From contig QXVZ01032917.1 in the NCBI GenBank assembly GCA_008931825.1, positions 153,780-217,779 of the forward strand: a stretch of 64,000 nucleotides of DNA, in the 5' to 3' direction. The position numbers were made by a program, and so were the translations under genes. How positions within the stretch are numbered: position 1 is the stretch's first letter; each line of letters begins with the position of its first letter. The notes under the pieces were generated by a model. It ran no database searches. It worked only from the letters and a program-made list of their open reading frames with translations, and had not been told where the DNA came from. The DNA comes from Phallusia fumigata (taxonomy: Eukaryota; Chordata; Ascidiacea; Phlebobranchia; Ascidiidae). Positions 47,901 through 60,100 of this stretch are shown piece after piece.

Positions 47901-50900
47901 CCCCCGACGGCGCGAAATCGCTGCGATTCGCTTCGTGTACATGTATCTCTATGGTTACCTGCAGTGACGTAAGCACGGTAATCGGAGCGACTTTTGTACA
48001 TACCGTTGGCATTTTTAGAAACGAATCGTTCCGTGTTCCGCAACTGAACGAGTTGATTACAATTTGCCTACTAGTCGGTGTGAAAGAAACCTACTTAGAA
48101 ATTAGCATCATTGTCCGCAGGCGATTTTTGTAAAAGGCAATAATTCTTTGAAATTTTAATTTGCATTTTACAGGTTTATGTGTTTAAATGTTACAATAAA
48201 CCACAGTGTACAATAAATGCCCTACATTTGATTAAATATTTATTGCAGATGTTGTAATTGCAAAAAACAACTTCTCAAATTTACTATTGTGGCGTTTTAA
48301 GTTGGCAAAACGTTTTTTTTTTAAGTTGACAAAACGTTTTTTTATGTTGGCAAACGTTTGCGTTCTGTGGCGGCCTGTAGTGGTCGAAGGTTTAAGACAG
48401 ATTTCCGATTCTCACGTAAAAATAGATTTTGCGACCAACGATGACAGATATTTCAGCGGTTGCTCATGGCAATCAAGCAAATCAACGTGATTCGGTAGCT
48501 ACATGACGGCTTATTACCGCAACCGTGACGTGGCGTGAAATGCATTTTCCTTTTTTTTCGAGTGACTGATAAACTGGTCAAGTTTTTAGAAATGCCGCAT
48601 TTCTGTTTTGAATCATCTTTCATCGAGGCGAAACCGATGTGGGAAAATTTTCCACTGCTAGGTCTTAAAGTACACTGCTTGCACAGTATGATTTTTGCGG
48701 TGGTGCGTGGTGAGGTTTTGGTTCCCATGCGACAAGCAAATAACTACCTTCCCTTAGTGTAAGTATATTACCCCGCAGTCTACTACATCCCTTTGTGTTG
48801 TTTCTTGCTCAGAGATGCACAATAGAGCTGGTGAAAATTATAAACATCGACATTTCAAATTGGACTATACCCATTATTACGCGGCCTGGGGACAAAGACC
48901 ATTAACGGCAATGAGAAATTTTAAACAGCAATCGCTGTACAGCATTACATCAACTAAAATTAATTACTGAAACATCTAAGTATGGGTGCTATTTCAGACA
49001 CACGCACAGACAGAGATTTTGCATATATAAGACGTTTCTCCTGGATATACAAAAAATGGTTTCAATTTCTTGGTACAGAACATATTTGACCATTTTAGTG
49101 AAATTAGGAACGGAAAATCTAATTTAATTTGCGGAACTACATTTTAAGAGAACTGGAATGGATTTGATTACATGTTTGGATTTAAATTATTCGCCCCACA
49201 CTTTGGTTTTATTTAAACAAAACTCTATTATACCTGTAAGATTCCAGATCAAATTGCATGATGTGTAAACTGGCGACAACAACCGATTACTGATATACGT
49301 ACGTACGTTTACCATTTCGGAACTAACTTGTAAAATTTTTTGTGTTTAGAACGAAACTTCGCTGGTTCAACTGGTCGCTTCTCATCGTTAACGCGATATT
49401 TCACGTTCTTCATCTGGTACAAACGCACTGGACATATGACGCAACCGCCCAGGACGTTGCCATATCCTCGTCACAGGTAAAATGCACACATTATATGATG
49501 TGGTCTTACCGGTTTCTAAGTACCTGTCGATGCCCAAACGAAAAAAAGTTAGAGCTTAAACAAGAAAAATTTCGGTTCAAAAACAATTCTGTTTTGGTTT
49601 TGCTACACATGCAGTCATAAGTTTTCAGTCTGATAAGTTAGGCAGTCTACTTTACATTGTATTTTTACCCTGTATAGTATGTAAGAAATGTTAAATGCTG
49701 CAAGATTTATCATTTGTAATTTTTGATGCTGATTTTAGGCATCCGTGATCATGATGATCTGTTTCATTCTGCTCATGGAATATAAGGACAGAGGTGTGAT
49801 AATGATGTGGCCTAATCCAAGATCCGATGACAAGTTTGCCAAATACCTGCGACTAAACATGGCCCCAATTGAGCTTATTCGAAAGTAAGACTCCAGCAGA
49901 TTTTTCGACGGCTGAGTCGAGTGTACAAAAACAAAAACAGTATTTTCAGTAATTACGTAAATGGGTATATTGTATACTGTGTTGGAGTACAACTCTACCG
50001 ACATTTCAAAATTACGCGAAAAATGTTTGACCCAAAACTAAAGAAGGTCAACACGATGCGGGTACATTTTGCTCATAAATCGTTTCGAAAGCGCAGAGAT
50101 TTCCAAGATCGTCTATCGCAGAAAACGCAGGCGACAACATACAGTGACTCTGGGTTTAATTTTTACACAAATTGTAGATTGTATTTTTAATTCAAAACGA
50201 TAAATTTGACATGATAAACTACTTAGCGACATTTTTAAACCATTTTTGCTGCATGTTTTTTTGCAAACTTTCCTCACTGGTTGATTTTTGCGTTTGTGTT
50301 GCTCAGGTACCACGGCATAGCATTTTCGTGGGCGGTCATCTATACGTTTTGGTACCATCCGATGGAAAACACGTGGGGTCATGCATTTGGATTTTTCCAC
50401 ACAGCCATTGTTCTGCTTCAGGGAAGTCTCATCTACACCGACATGCATTTGAACAGGTTTGAAAATATAATAAACCCACGTTGCAAAGTATAGGTATACA
50501 GGCGCAAGATAAAATTTACATGTACTCGCACCGGCTTTGAGAGCGGTTTTACAAAAAATGTAGACCATCTAGAATTACCAAGGTCAGCTATTTTAGTCTT
50601 AAACGTGCGTAGCGGCGGTGGGTAAACTGGGACACTGTAGCGTATTTTGAAACGCACGACTTCATTCTCAAATGGAACTTCTTGGCAAGCATATTGTGCA
50701 GTCGACCATCTCAGTTTTTCGAAATCGGAGTGGGTTTCCGCACACTAAAGTGTAAAATTCTTTTAGTCAAGCAAAGTCGCATAGGTAAACGTTTAATCGG
50801 TCGTTAGTGACGTTGCAAATGACCCATTCTGCTGATTATAAGTCGAAATGTGCAATAATTTTTTTTCACACCGTTGTGTTTGTTTAACTCCGCCACTCAC

Positions 50901-53900
50901 TGTGTTTGAAACACTTTGTTACTGGATATTCAGGTTGTTTTTCGGCAAGCCACGAGCAACGATTGCTTTGGGGTTTCTTTAAAGGGGGTAAATTAAGTCT
51001 TTCATATATTTGATAGCTGTTTTGTAAATGATTGCATTTCGTGTTCCGTGGGTATCAGCCTGTGGTATTCATTGACGACAACAACTGCTTTGTTTTTAGG
51101 TACTGGAGATTGCTCAACGAAGTTTGGGTTTTCGCTCACGGAACAGTGGTTGCGGTCCAGACAAGCGACCCAGTGGCTGCGGGAGGAAGTAGTGCCTGGC
51201 CAATATTTACCTTTGGCTTCGGTTTTGTAGTCGCATTTACTCAGGTAATCGCCGAAAATGTAAATCACTTGTATGCGAACCCGCAAAATATGCTGATGTG
51301 GTTATTTGATTCCCGAGGTACAATTTAGACTTGTCGACACGAACTTGAAAAATAGCCTAATTCAAAACATAACTGCCAGAGAACTTGTACATAGTGAATA
51401 CATTGCAATGCAAACGATTCAACAATCACTGTTGTCAACATTATTGTATAATGACTAAGAAGCTTAAAACCGTGCGTCAAAAATTACTTTAATGTACATG
51501 TTCACTGTACACAAGCTCTCTGGCAGTTGTTTCAAATCAAGCTAAAATTAAAAACTTAAAAAAGGATGAGAAAACAAAATGACATAAACAAACACCGTTT
51601 GTCATCATGTCATGCTTTTCGGGCCTTTTGGGGGGTTAAAATAGCATTTCGCAGCTTTTTGGCAATGTTTGCAACAACGTTTTGGTGAAAATACTCTGGC
51701 CCGCTAAACAGATCCCTGCAAAATTTGTGATTCCACTGTGGTTTATGGGCATTGCCTGTGTGCTTTAGGGTTCAATGACTTTGTCGCCATTGTTTGCTGT
51801 GTCGAAACCCGTTTTTATCTTATCTCAAGTTTGCCATTTGGATCCGACAGAGCGTGTTGACTTTGTTTCTCGCCGTTTGGCTAACGCCCGATCCAGTTAT
51901 GGCGTTTGTACACATTGTGTATATTGACCGCGGGTTGTACAGCCCATTGACCCCTTATAACAGGGGTCGACACGCGAGGTTTAAACACGGCACGCCAAGT
52001 GATTTACGAGTTCTTATTGTAATACATTTTTGGGCCAAGTTATGCCACCTCTTTGGTTTTTAACGTTAGGTTCAGTGCATCTACACCAACGAGCTACAGA
52101 GATCACGTGTAAATTACATTGTTTCAGATTTAACGCAGAAACATAAAGTAATGACGTCATTACCATGACACGCGAAGCTATTAAGATTTTGACACAATTT
52201 GTGAACTGGCACGCTGCGTTTTAATGATTGCAGTCAGACTGTACAATTTGTTTTTGTGTTTAGACGCATTTTAGGTTGTTCCGGATCTTTTCTAAACTGT
52301 ACTTTTACATTTGCCCATGATGCACAGCAATCGTCAGATGTTTCATGTTTATTTACATGTTGCAAGTGGTGTTCAGAAATTGCTTGGCAAAACAAAAACC
52401 TTTCAACCACCCCTTAAATTTCATTTTTAAAATCGTGTGAAACTTAACTGGCTCTAAAGTTTTTATGAGCATAGTTTTAAAACTGTAAAACGGGATTTCA
52501 AATATTAGACGGAGCACTTTTACAACCTTATAAACTTTCACCTTTGTCGCGCTGCAGNATACATTTTTGGGCCAAGTTATGCCACCTCTTTGGTTTTTAA
52601 CGTTAGGTTCAGTGCATCTACAGCAACGAGCTACAGAGATCACGTGTAAATTACATTTTTTTTAGATTTAACGCAGAAACATAAAGCGGTGACGTCATTA
52701 CCATGGCACGCAAAGCCATTAAGATTTTGACATAATTTGTGAACTGGCACGCTGCGTTTTAATGATTGCAGTCAGACTGTACGATTTGTTTTTGTGTTTG
52801 GACGCATTTTGGGTTGTTCCGGATCTTTTCCGAACAGTACTTTAGTTTTAACTTTAACGTTTGCCTATGATGCACAGCAATCGTCAGATGTTTCATGTTT
52901 ATTTACATTTTGCAGTCGGTCTGGAATTGCTTGGCAAAGCAATACAAAAACCTCTCAATCGCCCCTTAAATTTTATTTTCGAATTCGTGTGAAACTTAAC
53001 TGGCACGAAGGTTTTATGAGCATAGTTTTAAAACTGTAAAACGTCACGGGATTTTAAATATTAGACGGAGCACTTTTACAACCTGATAAACCTTCACCTT
53101 TGCCGCGCTGCAGTTGAACAAATTTGGCAAACAACTTTCCGAACAACAGGCCCATTTTACTTTTTTGTTGTGTACTCTGAAATCAGGCAAACACTAGTAA
53201 GGTAAGCAAACGCTGCCAATGGGGAGTAAATCTCTTATCAGCCACATGCCTTCTTGTCAACGTCCTTGACTTGTTCAAACCTTCAAATGGCCTGTTAATA
53301 ATCACACGTTACCTTTATGACCTTAAAGTAAAAATGAGGGTTTCATAAGATTTAATCCTAACACAGGCCTAAATTTTTTTAGTGTTGACTGAATAAAGTT
53401 GATGTGTTATAGCTTGGCAATTTTTTTTTTGTTATTAATTAATAATGATAATCAAGGGTAAATGAATATCTCAATTTAATAATCCTACATTATTTGCGAA
53501 TCCTTAATCTTCAGGTGTACAGCTTGCCATTCTGGAAGAAGATCTCGCCGTATTTCCGCATCATACCGGTCCTCATTTACCTCACCATAGTACTGGCTTT
53601 GTGTGGGACGGTCGTGCAGGGCAAGGAACCGGGTCAAACCGGTTTCGGGCGGATGTACGAAATGTTCTTCATACCCGGCGAGGAGTACATGATGCTCTTC
53701 GCCTCCTGGCTCTTCATCTACATCCTTATCCAGGTTGAGTCCGCAATCTACGGCGACAAACCGGTTCCTATCCAGAACGAAGCCTCGGCAACGAAGCAAG
53801 CCTTTTACGTTGGCTTTGTTGTCTTGATCTACGCTGTTTTCATAGTTGGTTCCTACCTGACCCGGTACTTCACCTACAGCCTAATCGGTATGATGATCAT

Positions 53901-54075
53901 CTTTGTGTTTATCTTCTCGCTCGGGGTCTGCGTGACGCTGCTGCTTTTCAAGCAACTCATGGGTCCCTTTCGCAAGATGGCGCAGGGATGCTCGGTGGCG
54001 GCTCTCAAGCCGAAAACCGACGAAAACGCCAACACAGGAACGGAGAACGCGGCCTATACTTGCGATAACTTGTAA
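44975..54075 (+). CDS. TMP-D: unrecognised ~12-pass, His-rich membrane protein (paralog 4 of 4, opposite strand)
   Basis: Nine exons: 44975-45050, 45882-45962, 46050-46160, 46826-47009, 49350-49476, 49739-49884, 50307-50456, 51100-51244 and 53515-54075, 526 residues. Intron phases are identical to TMP-A/B/C. Exon 1 encodes 25 residues (MDGLDEKNMPDEANVNTSGA and on). It also contains ATGG|GTGAAA at 45037, the same arrangement as the four-base exon 1 of the other paralogs. Motifs: PEPFGCNDTSMPG, ECTATWYFWKLPPDEI, FHVLHLVQTHWTYDA (one His replaced by Gln), LMEYKDRGVIMMWPNP, YHGIAFSWAVIYTFWYHPM, GFFHTAIVLLQGSLI, VWVFAHGTVVAVQ. The last exon has a longer acidic/polar tail ending ENAAYTCDNL. Exon 9 looks GC-richer than the minus-strand copies. 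It is the most diverged paralog, with much longer introns. Function unknown. Confidence 0.85.
46253..46372 (+). repeat. Three-copy tandem repeat, 40 bp unit
   Basis: Units begin AGATTACGTTTAGGAAAACC at 46253, 46293 and 46333 and are nearly identical. In TMP-D intron 3. No spacers of CRISPR type; simple tandem duplication. Confidence 0.9.
48296..48357 (+). repeat. Short tandem repeat around AAGTTGGCAAAACGTTTTTTT
   Basis: Three imperfect units of about 22-25 bp (AAGTTGGCAAAACG, AAGTTGACAAAACG, ATGTTGGCAAACG), each followed by a T-run. In TMP-D intron 4. Confidence 0.7.
52022..52557. repeat. Haplotype-like duplicate, left copy (N at 52558)
   Basis: Starts ATACATTTTTGGGCCAAGTT. The right copy starts with the same bases at 52559 and runs to about 53114. 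The two differ by scattered substitutions and small indels, as alleles would. Both lie in TMP-D intron 8 and both carry the CRE-like repeat. Confidence 0.85.
52130..52226 (+). repeat. Dispersed CRE-like repeat, copy 3
   Basis: ATGACGTCATTACCATGACA followed by CGCGAAGCTATTAAGATTTT. Allelic counterpart is copy 4. Confidence 0.75.
52559..53114. repeat. Haplotype-like duplicate, right copy
   Basis: Partner of 52022-52557; ends CGCGCTGCAG like the left copy. After it the sequence continues towards TMP-D exon 9. Confidence 0.85.
52667..52763 (+). repeat. Dispersed CRE-like repeat, copy 4
   Basis: GTGACGTCATTACCATGGCA followed by CGCAAAGCCATTAAGATTTT. Counterpart of copy 3 in the duplicated segment. 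Confidence 0.75.
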
Positions 54076-54240
54076 TTTTCTTGCCCTGATCACTATTAAA
54101 ATTATATAAATTTGTTAGCAACCATCCACAATTCCAAGAATGCGCGATTAGTTTTGGGTCATAACTCATATTCCTAATTTACTAGACCAGCGATTGTGTA
54201 CAAATTTCAGATATTTGCCAGGTCAGTTTTTAGCATGTTA

Positions 54241-54246
54241 AATAAA
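54241..54246 (+). promoter_or_regulatory. Polyadenylation signal of TMP-D
   Basis: AATAAA 166 bp after the TMP-D stop codon. Motif and distance only. Confidence 0.5.
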
Positions 54247-54742
54247 CATTGTATAATTACCTCCATTTGTTTGTTTTCTCATGAATTGCTACTTGTTATA
54301 TACAACTCAGAGATTTTGGAAATTTAGTCTGAGTGTAACATATCCCGACGTTTTTGTTAACATTTTTTATGTTGCTAAAGCTTCTCACTTCGGGTGCTAT
54401 GCATACAGAGATTTCCTAAAAAACTTATGTTACATTTCCGTCGAAGCATAGTTTATGTGAATATGTGTGTTTGCAGCTCCCATGATATGTAGAAAATAAA
54501 ATTGTTCACACGGCATTGGTACTATTTTGTACAAGGGCCTATGGAAGGCCCAGTTTGGTCTCGCGTGAGCAAAGTTGTATCAGAAAATCTTAACTTCTTT
54601 AATTGCATGTGATATGTTATCAGTGCAGGTTATATTACAGTTAATAGGTCGTGACAGAGATTAAAGCAAAAGTCGTCTGTAATATTTCTAGACAAGCCCC
54701 TAAAAATATTTCTGATCCTAAAAGCTTAGGGGAAGATCTAAA

Positions 54743-55525
54743 AGTGTATTTCAGTATCGGGTTATCGTGGATAAAAGCGACTTTGGGTTGTCGCTAAAAT
54801 GTTCAGGGTTAGAGTCTAATCAACGGCCTTTGCTTATATTCTTCTACAGCTGTCTTTCTGGCAATAAATATGAAATATGATGTTTCATAAACTGTCGCCA
54901 CTGACACAAATGCATTTGAATTGCGGCATACCATTGTGAAATTCTTGACCTAATACGTGGTTCGCATGGAAATTTAAGCTGCTGTAAACGAGTGTTGGTC
55001 GCTATGAAATGATCTTATATAAAATCAAGGTTTTGTAGCACACCCCGTTAGAATACGCGCCGTTGAATAGGGGATTTTCTGCCCGACTTTTGAGACCTTA
55101 GGCCTATTTACACCAAGACTGCAACAAACAAGATACAAAACTTCATCATTTAATACATTCGGGTCGCTAACGGTTACCTATCAGGTTTTTCGTAAATTAC
55201 ATTGTTTTGGTGGCAAAAAATGTCTTATATAAGATTGTGACGTCATTTTTACGTTATATAAGCGCTGCGCGTTAATCTTTAACTACAAATACGTGTTACG
55301 AAACCACTTTTTAAAATAGCGACTGGGCTGGAGAATTTGTCAAATAATTGTGTAAACAAGAATAGCATTACACAACTTCTGTAATCTTAGCGCTGTAGCC
55401 AATTGCAGCCGGTTTTTTTGGTCTAATTGCAGATGTCCTTCAATGTGCTTTCCTAATTTTTTTCGTGGACTTCACTCAAAACGTGTACTTTTTACACCTT
55501 AACTTTCGTGGCAAAAGTCGTGCTT
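54743..55525. repeat. Haplotype-like duplicate, left copy (N at 55526)
   Basis: Begins AGTGTATTTCAGTATCGGGT, as does the right copy at 55527. The copies differ by substitutions and indels: the left has an extra stretch near 55422-55450, the right an extra stretch near 56265-56328. No gene was found in either copy. Confidence 0.85.
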
Positions 55526-55526
55526 N

Positions 55527-56349
55527 AGTGTATTTCAGTATCGGGTTATCGTGGATAGAATCGTCTTTGGGTCGTCGCTAAAATGTTCAGGGTTAGAGTC
55601 TAATCAACGGCCTTGGCTTATATTCTCCTAAAGCTGTCTTTTTTGGCAATAAATATGAAACATGATGTTTCATAAACTGTCGCCACTGACACAAATGCAA
55701 TTGAATTGTCGCATACCATTGTGAAATTCTTGACCTAGTACGTGGTTCGCATGGAAATTTAAGCTGCTGTAAACGAGTGTTGGTCGCTATGAAATGATCT
55801 CATATAAAATCAAGGTTTTGTGGCACACCCCGTTAGAATACGCGCCGTTGAATAGTGGATTTTCTGCCCGACTTTTGAGACCTTAGGCCTATTTACACCA
55901 TGACTGCAACAAACAAGATACAAAACTTCATCATTTAATACATTCGGGTCGCTAACGGTTACCTATTATGTTTTTCGTAAATTACATTGTTTTGGTGGCA
56001 AAAAATGTCTTATATAAGATTGTGACGTCACTCTTACGTTATATAAGCGCTGCGCGTTAATCGTTAACTACAAATACGTGTTACGAAACCACTTTTTAAA
56101 ATAGCGACTGGGCTGGAGAATTTGTCAAATAATTGTGTAAACAAGAAAAGCATTACACAACTTCTGTAATCATAGCGCTGTAGCCAATTGCAGCCAGTTT
56201 TTTGTGCTTTCTTCATTTTTTTCGTGGACTTCATCCAAAACGTGTACTTTTTACACCTTAACTTTCCACCACAATCGAAGTGAATAAATTTCCAAATTAA
56301 GTCCACCAAATTAACCTGTAACTTTACTTTAGTGGCAAAAGTCGTGCTT
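55527..56349. repeat. Haplotype-like duplicate, right copy
   Basis: Partner of 54743-55525; both end in GCAAAAGTCGTGCTT. Intergenic, downstream of TMP-D. Confidence 0.85.
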
Positions 56350-57197
56350 CTGGGGCAGAGAAAAACCTTCACCAAAGTGTGCAAGTCAACAAAACTGCTG
56401 CTTTTTACAGCGCTAACGTGATGGGGTACACACCTCTGGCATTTATTGCCGTCATTGATGAACAAAAGGGAACTGCTGGTACGTTTTTCGGGTATTGTCC
56501 GTGTGTTGATTTCGGGCAAACAGCGACGACAAGGAATTTTGCAAAAAAAGTTGTAGGTCAGATTTTGAGGACCTAACCACACAGGCCGAGTTGATTTATT
56601 TTTACTCACTCGCCCCGTCTAGTGGATGATGGCCTATAAATGAACAGTGCTCCAAAAAAATGCGTGTTGAATAAATATTAACATAGCTAGTGCTTACGCC
56701 ACATACAAACATTTTTTATGTTGCTAGTATTAAAAAACGTTTTTGTTTCATTTGCAACTAGACTAGATCACTGTTTTCCTTGTTGATGACTAATCGTTTT
56801 TTGACATACACCAAATCATACCTTTGAAAGTAACCGACATTTGGTCTTCAAATTGTACATTAAAGTAGGCTACTCCTGGAAAAAGTCCCTAAATTTTACA
56901 TAAAGTTGGGATACTTGGCACCTCTAAAAAATTTTGGGCTGGCTTCGCTATTGACCCAGGGTCTTTCGCCACCCTCAAAGTGTGCGAATAAACTAAACTA
57001 ACCTACTAAACCNCCCCCCCCCTGATAAAAAAAGCTGCTCTATTGATACCAACCAGGCTCGTTTATGTCTGTATATGGGTCAAGCGCCTCACAAGTAAAG
57101 TGTTTTTATCCAAAACCACCGCGTGGTGTAAAATTGCAAATAACGCAACCACCACATGTCACCAAAGAGCATTATTTTTCGGCAGTATCGGACCTAC
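56350..57197. other. Intergenic stretch with N at 57013
   Basis: Contains a dispersed repeat (56850-56955), a C homopolymer next to N at 57013 and a minus-strand copy of the GACCCATATACAGACATA segment (57061-57088). A 65-codon plus-strand frame at 56379-56576 is unrecognised. The expected last transglutaminase exons are not visible. Confidence 0.5.
56850..56955 (+). repeat. Dispersed repeat, copy 2 (other copy 31298-31402)
   Basis: AATTGTACATTAAAGTAGGC to GGGCTGGCTTCGCTATTGA, aligned with 31298-31402 with about one change every few bases. Confidence 0.7.
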
Positions 57198-60100
57198 CTC
57201 AATCGTCAGACACTCGGGTACTTCGGGTTGCACATCGAATGAATCAACATACAAGTTGTTGTTCTGCTTTACTCGCACAGTTGTGGTGACGCGAATCACA
57301 TTATCGTCGACAAGCTGGCTCCAGTACTCGTTCGAATCCAACGGGATATCTTCCTCGTAGGCTAAAAAACAGGGATCATGTGAAATTTCATGTCAGTTTG
57401 GTTTATTGGTAAGTAGCTCACTGCACAGTGATTTGGTTTGAAGGAAAAAATAGGCAAAGCTTGATATCAAAATTGTCCAAATATACAACTTGTGTGTGAC
57501 ATCATTTAACTGAATTGACTGTACGACATTAAAATATAATAATGATATCATTACCGACCTGCGTGGTAAATGCTTCGTTATGACACCAAATTTGTAGATC
57601 ATATTTGTAGGTAAATTTGTAGATCATATTTGTATTTGTAGGTAATAAAAAATTAAATCTCATTTATTACGAACTCAGCTAAAACGTTGAAAATAATTAT
57701 GCAGCCACGTGTATCCGCTGGGTTTGTAAGTCAATAATTTAAGAAACCTAACCCATTCCGGGGCCAATCTTCACTTCCTTTCGTACACGTTTCACCAGCG
57801 CTTTCCTCTCCTCGTTGTTCAGCATTGTGTGCATCACCGTCGTTACCAGGACGTCGCGGTTGTGGGTGGTTGTATTTTGGACCTATACCATACAAAGCTA
57901 TGTTTATATCAATACGGTCACAAACGTAAAATGAATCCAGGTGCAAAAAGTAAATATTGCGTGTTTTGAAAAAAAATTTAAATTATTTTAAGGACGCGGA
58001 GTTTTTTTGTTGAAATAATTTATAGGCCCGGAGCCCAACAGTTTGTAGCAACAGTCTGTTCTGAAAGGGTTGCCGTGGTTTTTGTGTTCACTTGTCCGGA
58101 AATGCCTGCTTTCGCGAGATTAAAAAATATAGAAGCAGAAGGAAAGGTGGCAGACTGTGGGACAACGGCTGACTGAATAACAATAAAGCAACTTTTGTGA
58201 GGGCAAAAGACCATTGGGTTCGGGTTCAAAAACGGGCAAATTGTACTCGCCACGTTGTAAAACTGGTTGGAGAAAGGAATACAATTCATGGTCTTAAAAA
58301 GGAAAGTCCTAATAGGAAGATACACCAAGTACTTTTTCCTAATGATGACATGATGACATCAATGACTAGCCTCAAGCTTTAAAAGCCAACTTTTATTTGA
58401 TTTGCTTACAAAGATTTAGATAACAGAACAAAATCGATCAAAAAATTCTTACGAAATACATTAAAATCCCAATTTAATTCGATTTACGAAGTTGTCGGTA
58501 AAAATGTTTTACCTGAACTTTAGTTGTCATAGTCTTCCCGATGATTGGATCGCCGACGGACGACAACTCGATTTTAATTGGACCTTCTTCTTGCAAAATA
58601 AAGTCCTCGTGATAGTCGGTTTTCCGCCCGTGAACATAAGCTCGGTCAAATGCCGCGCGTTCTTCTTTGCTTCCTACAAACAAAAACTATTTTTATTATA
58701 CCAGAGAAATTGCAACCACCAATCTGTATGCAAAATGCGTTCATGTAAAAAAACGATACAGCAGCACTAAACAATCACTAAGCTGATATCTGCGCAACGA
58801 CGTTGTTGGATTAATGAGGAGCTACAACTCGTTATGTCACGTGGGCTTACAATAGAGTTTGGGGAAAATATATGAGAAATAAGAAAACAATAAGAATTCG
58901 AATTGGGGAAACGTTGGTGGGACTAGCCGGGGAAGGGTCCTAACGCAGTCAAAAATGATGAGTCTATACACTTTTCATAGGTTAGTATAGTTTGAGCAAT
59001 CGTTGCAAACCGTTTTGAATTCGTTTACAACGCAATTCGTCTTTGCTGCGGGAAAGTTACATATCCGTATATTTAGTAATTTTAAGTAAATGAACACATT
59101 AAAAAAATTGTTTTGTTTCGAGTGTGACAGGATCGTAACTTGGCTGTAAGGGGTTTGGGGTCAAACTAAAACAAAAAACGTTCGAATCGTCTACAAATTT
59201 TGACTGTAATACCCATCATTGCGGACTAAATGTTAGAGGCTGTAAAGACAAAACCTAATGGACGACCAGATGCCCGGCGGGTCAGTCGTGATGATGCAAA
59301 ACCAGTAATTTGATGCAAACGATTTCATTGCAATGACCAGGTCTGTCTGTAAATACATAGGACACAAATTAGTGGTCGTACCTTCGTTAAACTTGTAATT
59401 GCTTGTCAAGTCCTCGCGTTCGTCACGTCCGACCGCTTTGGTGCTGATGAACTTTCCGATCTTACGAGTGTCTCTCCGAATTAAACCCGTGACTTCACCA
59501 TCGTTGTCAACTGACCACGACAGAACATCTGCATTCACCTGTGAGTGGGATAGATTAAACCGCCACAATAATTGCAGTTAGAAACCACAAGGGCTGGTGC
59601 AGCTTAATCGCCCAAACCTTTGTTAAATTGAAACCTTTATTAATAAGAAAGTGAAACTTTATTAAAACGTACAGTTGTATAACTTAGGAAGTTTGCTTTT
59701 GAGGCCACAGTCAAGTTTAATGAAAGAAGACAAATTTGCACCACATATCTGCCCTACGCCCAATACGTACATAATAGCTTAAGCCTAAGGTGTTTACAAA
59801 GGGCGAGCGCTCAAAAATGACGCAACCATTTTTTGAGTAAATTCCTAATTTATTTTAATGATTTATATTCCCATTGTGTGTAACATAAGATTAAAAAAGC
59901 CGAGTGAAAAACTGTAACTTGACCTTTTACTAAAAATTTAACATCACTAAACACGTTGTTTAAGTATAAAAACGTTGTTATACATCCCTCAACATCGCCT
60001 ATGCCCCTAAAACGCGGTTTAACCTTGGATTTTTATACTTGAAGTGCAACTTACCTCGCTAAACAAAAAGGTCGTGTCTGATCCAACGTAGATCTCGCCG

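Noticed and set aside
47858-48133. 91-codon plus-strand frame in a GC-richer part of TMP-D intron 4
   Set aside because: Opposite-strand frame equally open, no homology recognised, not joinable in phase to TMP-D exons.
56064-56609. 181-codon minus-strand open frame
   Set aside because: It runs through one copy of an allele-like duplicated intergenic block, the other copy does not keep the frame, and the composition is not protein-like.
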